Positions 6,170 through 7,454 of a stretch of 7,454 nt of DNA are shown here, one piece after another. The position numbers were made by a program, and so were the translations under genes. How positions within the stretch are numbered: position 1 is the first letter of the stretch; each line of letters opens with the position of its first letter. The notes below the pieces were generated by a model. It saw nothing but the letters and a program-made list of their open reading frames with translations. It was not told the origin of the DNA and did not search any database. The stretch covers positions 1 to 7,454 of the forward strand of contig JAITHH010000014.1 in NCBI GenBank assembly GCA_031280065.1. Direction: 5' to 3'. Origin of the DNA: Treponema sp. (GTDB lineage: Bacteria > Spirochaetota > Spirochaetia > Treponematales > Breznakiellaceae).

Positions 6170-6922
6170 ATGAAAAAGGGCATTTTGAGGGCCGTGTGCC
6201 TTATTATGATGGCCTCCATAGCAGCTTCAGTTTTCGCGGATGAAAACACGGTAGCTCTAGAGTCGGTTATTTTGGAGTCCTTTGACGGCGGCGAGGAATC
6301 CAAGTATGTTTGGAAAGCCGTGGGCAGCAAGTTTGCTTCCTCCATTGATGGGGAAACCTATCCGAAGGCAAATTTGATAGCCACATGGCCGGTCGCGCTT
6401 TTCGGCGCGAATCGTCAGGGGGCTGATCTGAAGAGCCTCGGCATTTGGGGGAAGTTTGACCGCCAGGGGTACAACTGGATAGACATTTACCCAACGCCCG
6501 CCGAAGCGGAGGAGGAAGACACCTCGCCGGCCGAGATTCCAATTCCCGGCCGGGTGCAGTCCTTCGATATGTGGGTATGGGGCAGCAACCTCGATTATTA
6601 CATCGAGATATTTGTCCGGGATTACCAGGGAGTCGTCCACAGTCTTCACCTGGGGAATACCGCCTTCCAGGGCTGGAAAAATCTGCGGGTGCGGATGCCT
6701 TCCAACATCCGCCAAGCGAAGCGGGTGCTTCCCCGGCATGCTCCGCTCACGTTTGTGAAGTTCCGTTTGTGGACCCAGCCGGCGGAATCCGCCAATGACT
6801 TCCGGGTGTATTTTGATCAGTTCAAAGTAACCGCCGATATGTTTGAATCCGCCTACGACGGTGATGAACTGGCGGATCCGGAACGGGTGCAGGAACTCTG
6901 GGCCGGTGAGAGCGAAGAATAA
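6170..6922 (+). CDS. flaA: Flagellar filament outer layer protein, FlaA family (first copy)
   Basis: FlaA proteins coat the core of the periplasmic flagella of spirochaetes and affect filament stiffness and helical shape. This 250-residue protein begins with a Sec signal peptide (MKKGILR, a hydrophobic stretch, cleavage after SVFA at residue 23). The FlaA domain spans about 30-225, with VQSFDMWVWGSNLDYYIEIF (129-148), the family's GxxxFQGWKNL motif near 162-172, and FVKFRLWTQP with FRVYFDQFKV near the end. The acidic tail DGDELADPERVQELW (230-244) resembles what I remember of the T. pallidum TP0664-type proteins; TP0663/TP0664 are likewise adjacent. An acidic, proline-rich insert lies at about 108-127. 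AAAGGAG ends 6 bases before the ATG. It is the first gene behind a perfect sigma70 promoter and is closely followed by a second flaA. Which numbered FlaA it corresponds to is not certain. Confidence 0.9.
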   Translation: MKKGILRAVCLIMMASIAASVFADENTVALESVILESFDGGEESKYVWKAVGSKFASSIDGETYPKANLIATWPVALFGANRQGADLKSLGIWGKFDRQGYNWIDIYPTPAEAEEEDTSPAEIPIPGRVQSFDMWVWGSNLDYYIEIFVRDYQGVVHSLHLGNTAFQGWKNLRVRMPSNIRQAKRVLPRHAPLTFVKFRLWTQPAESANDFRVYFDQFKVTADMFESAYDGDELADPERVQELWAGESEE

Positions 6923-6933
6923 GGAGGCTTTTG

Positions 6934-7454
6934 ATGAAACGGTATGTTCTGGTATTGACGCTTCTGGCTTCGGCTGGGTTTTTGTATGCCCAGAGCGAAG
7001 TCGGCGCTACCGATCCTTCACGGATCGGGATAGACGCGGCTCAACAGAAGCTGAAAGAGGTTTCGGTTGAGAAATTCGAACACGACGGATTTTGGCAGTC
7101 CAATATGTCCAGCGACGACGGGTATGTTACAACCCGTCTCTTTGAGGGGAGCCCTGCGGGTAAGGAAGCCCTTGAGGATGAGCAGGACCTCGATATTCCC
7201 GACCGTTATGTGCTGGGTACCCGTGTAGATTACCTCCACCGGGGGCACACGAGCTTTACCCTCTATCCCGCGCGGCCTATTCCGGTTGAGGGAATTACCA
7301 AGAGCTTCTCCATCTGGGTGGCGGGGCGTAACTTTAACCATGATCTGTATATCCTTATACAGGATTTCCTGGGCCGGCCTTTTGAGCTGTATGTGGGCAA
7401 GCTGAATTTCCAAGGCTGGAAGAAGCTGACCGTGGCGGTTCCGCCCCAGGCTCA
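6934..7454 (+). CDS. flaA: Flagellar filament outer layer protein, FlaA family (second copy, 3' truncated by window)
   Basis: The ATG at 6934 follows AAGGAGG (6921-6927), which overlaps the stop of the first flaA; the 11-base gap indicates one operon with coupled translation. The 173 visible residues start with a signal peptide (MKRYVLVLTLLASAGFLYA, cleavage likely after residue 19 before Gln). The FlaA domain follows: VEKFEHDGFWQ (45-55), RYVLGTRVDYLHRG (91-104), GITKSFSIWVAGRNFNHDLY (120-139) and KLNFQGWKKLTV (156-167). The KSFSIWVAGRN and FQGWKKL stretches align by eye with SFDMWVWGSN and FQGWKNL of the first copy, so the two are diverged paralogues. The gene continues past the right edge. 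Paired FlaA proteins probably form the sheath together. Confidence 0.9.
   Translation, partial: MKRYVLVLTLLASAGFLYAQSEVGATDPSRIGIDAAQQKLKEVSVEKFEHDGFWQSNMSSDDGYVTTRLFEGSPAGKEALEDEQDLDIPDRYVLGTRVDYLHRGHTSFTLYPARPIPVEGITKSFSIWVAGRNFNHDLYILIQDFLGRPFELYVGKLNFQGWKKLTVAVPPQA

Overview
The window most likely comes from a spirochaete of the genus Treponema or a close relative, and a gut-associated lineage is plausible. The main evidence is a tandem pair of secreted FlaA-type flagellar sheath proteins at the right end. A long-form pyrophosphate-dependent phosphofructokinase of the kind spirochaetes use, and a plant-polysaccharide GH43 lipoprotein, fit this. Coding regions are moderately to strongly GC-rich, while the regulatory gaps are AT-rich. 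The genus call is inference from protein families; no database was searched.

Left part (1-2752, all minus strand): a sugar-utilisation locus. A GH43 glycosidase lipoprotein (1289-2752) lies upstream of a separate transcription unit. That unit has a perfect-hexamer sigma70-type promoter (1221-1250), an inverted-repeat operator candidate in the leader, an ArsR-like winged-helix regulator with a beta-rich C-terminal domain (184-1140) and, 10 bases further on, the start of a lipoprotein gene (1-173) that runs off the left edge. Just after its lipobox the lipoprotein carries an uninterrupted run of 20 G on the coding strand (47-66). Changing the tract length moves the gene between two open frames and an immediate stop, which suggests a phase-variable surface or periplasmic lipoprotein, probably a transporter binding protein. 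This is the most unusual item in the window.

Middle part (2753-5078): a divergent intergenic region leads into pfp (2932-4593), the PPi-dependent phosphofructokinase of glycolysis, which would feed on sugars released by the left-hand locus. After pfp comes a 485-base non-coding stretch. Its first 190 bases are a dense cluster of short GC-rich hairpins ending in a terminator-like stem, and its last 35 bases hold a good promoter.

Right part (5079-7454, plus strand): a membrane-anchored protein with a periplasmic-binding-protein-like pattern (5079-6020), whose promoter is placed so that transcription should begin at the ATG itself (a leaderless mRNA). It is followed by a possible 36-residue ORF and a perfect-consensus TTGACA-17-TATAAT promoter driving two consecutive flaA-family genes (6170-6922 and 6934 to beyond the window). 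These encode outer-layer proteins of the periplasmic flagellar filament.
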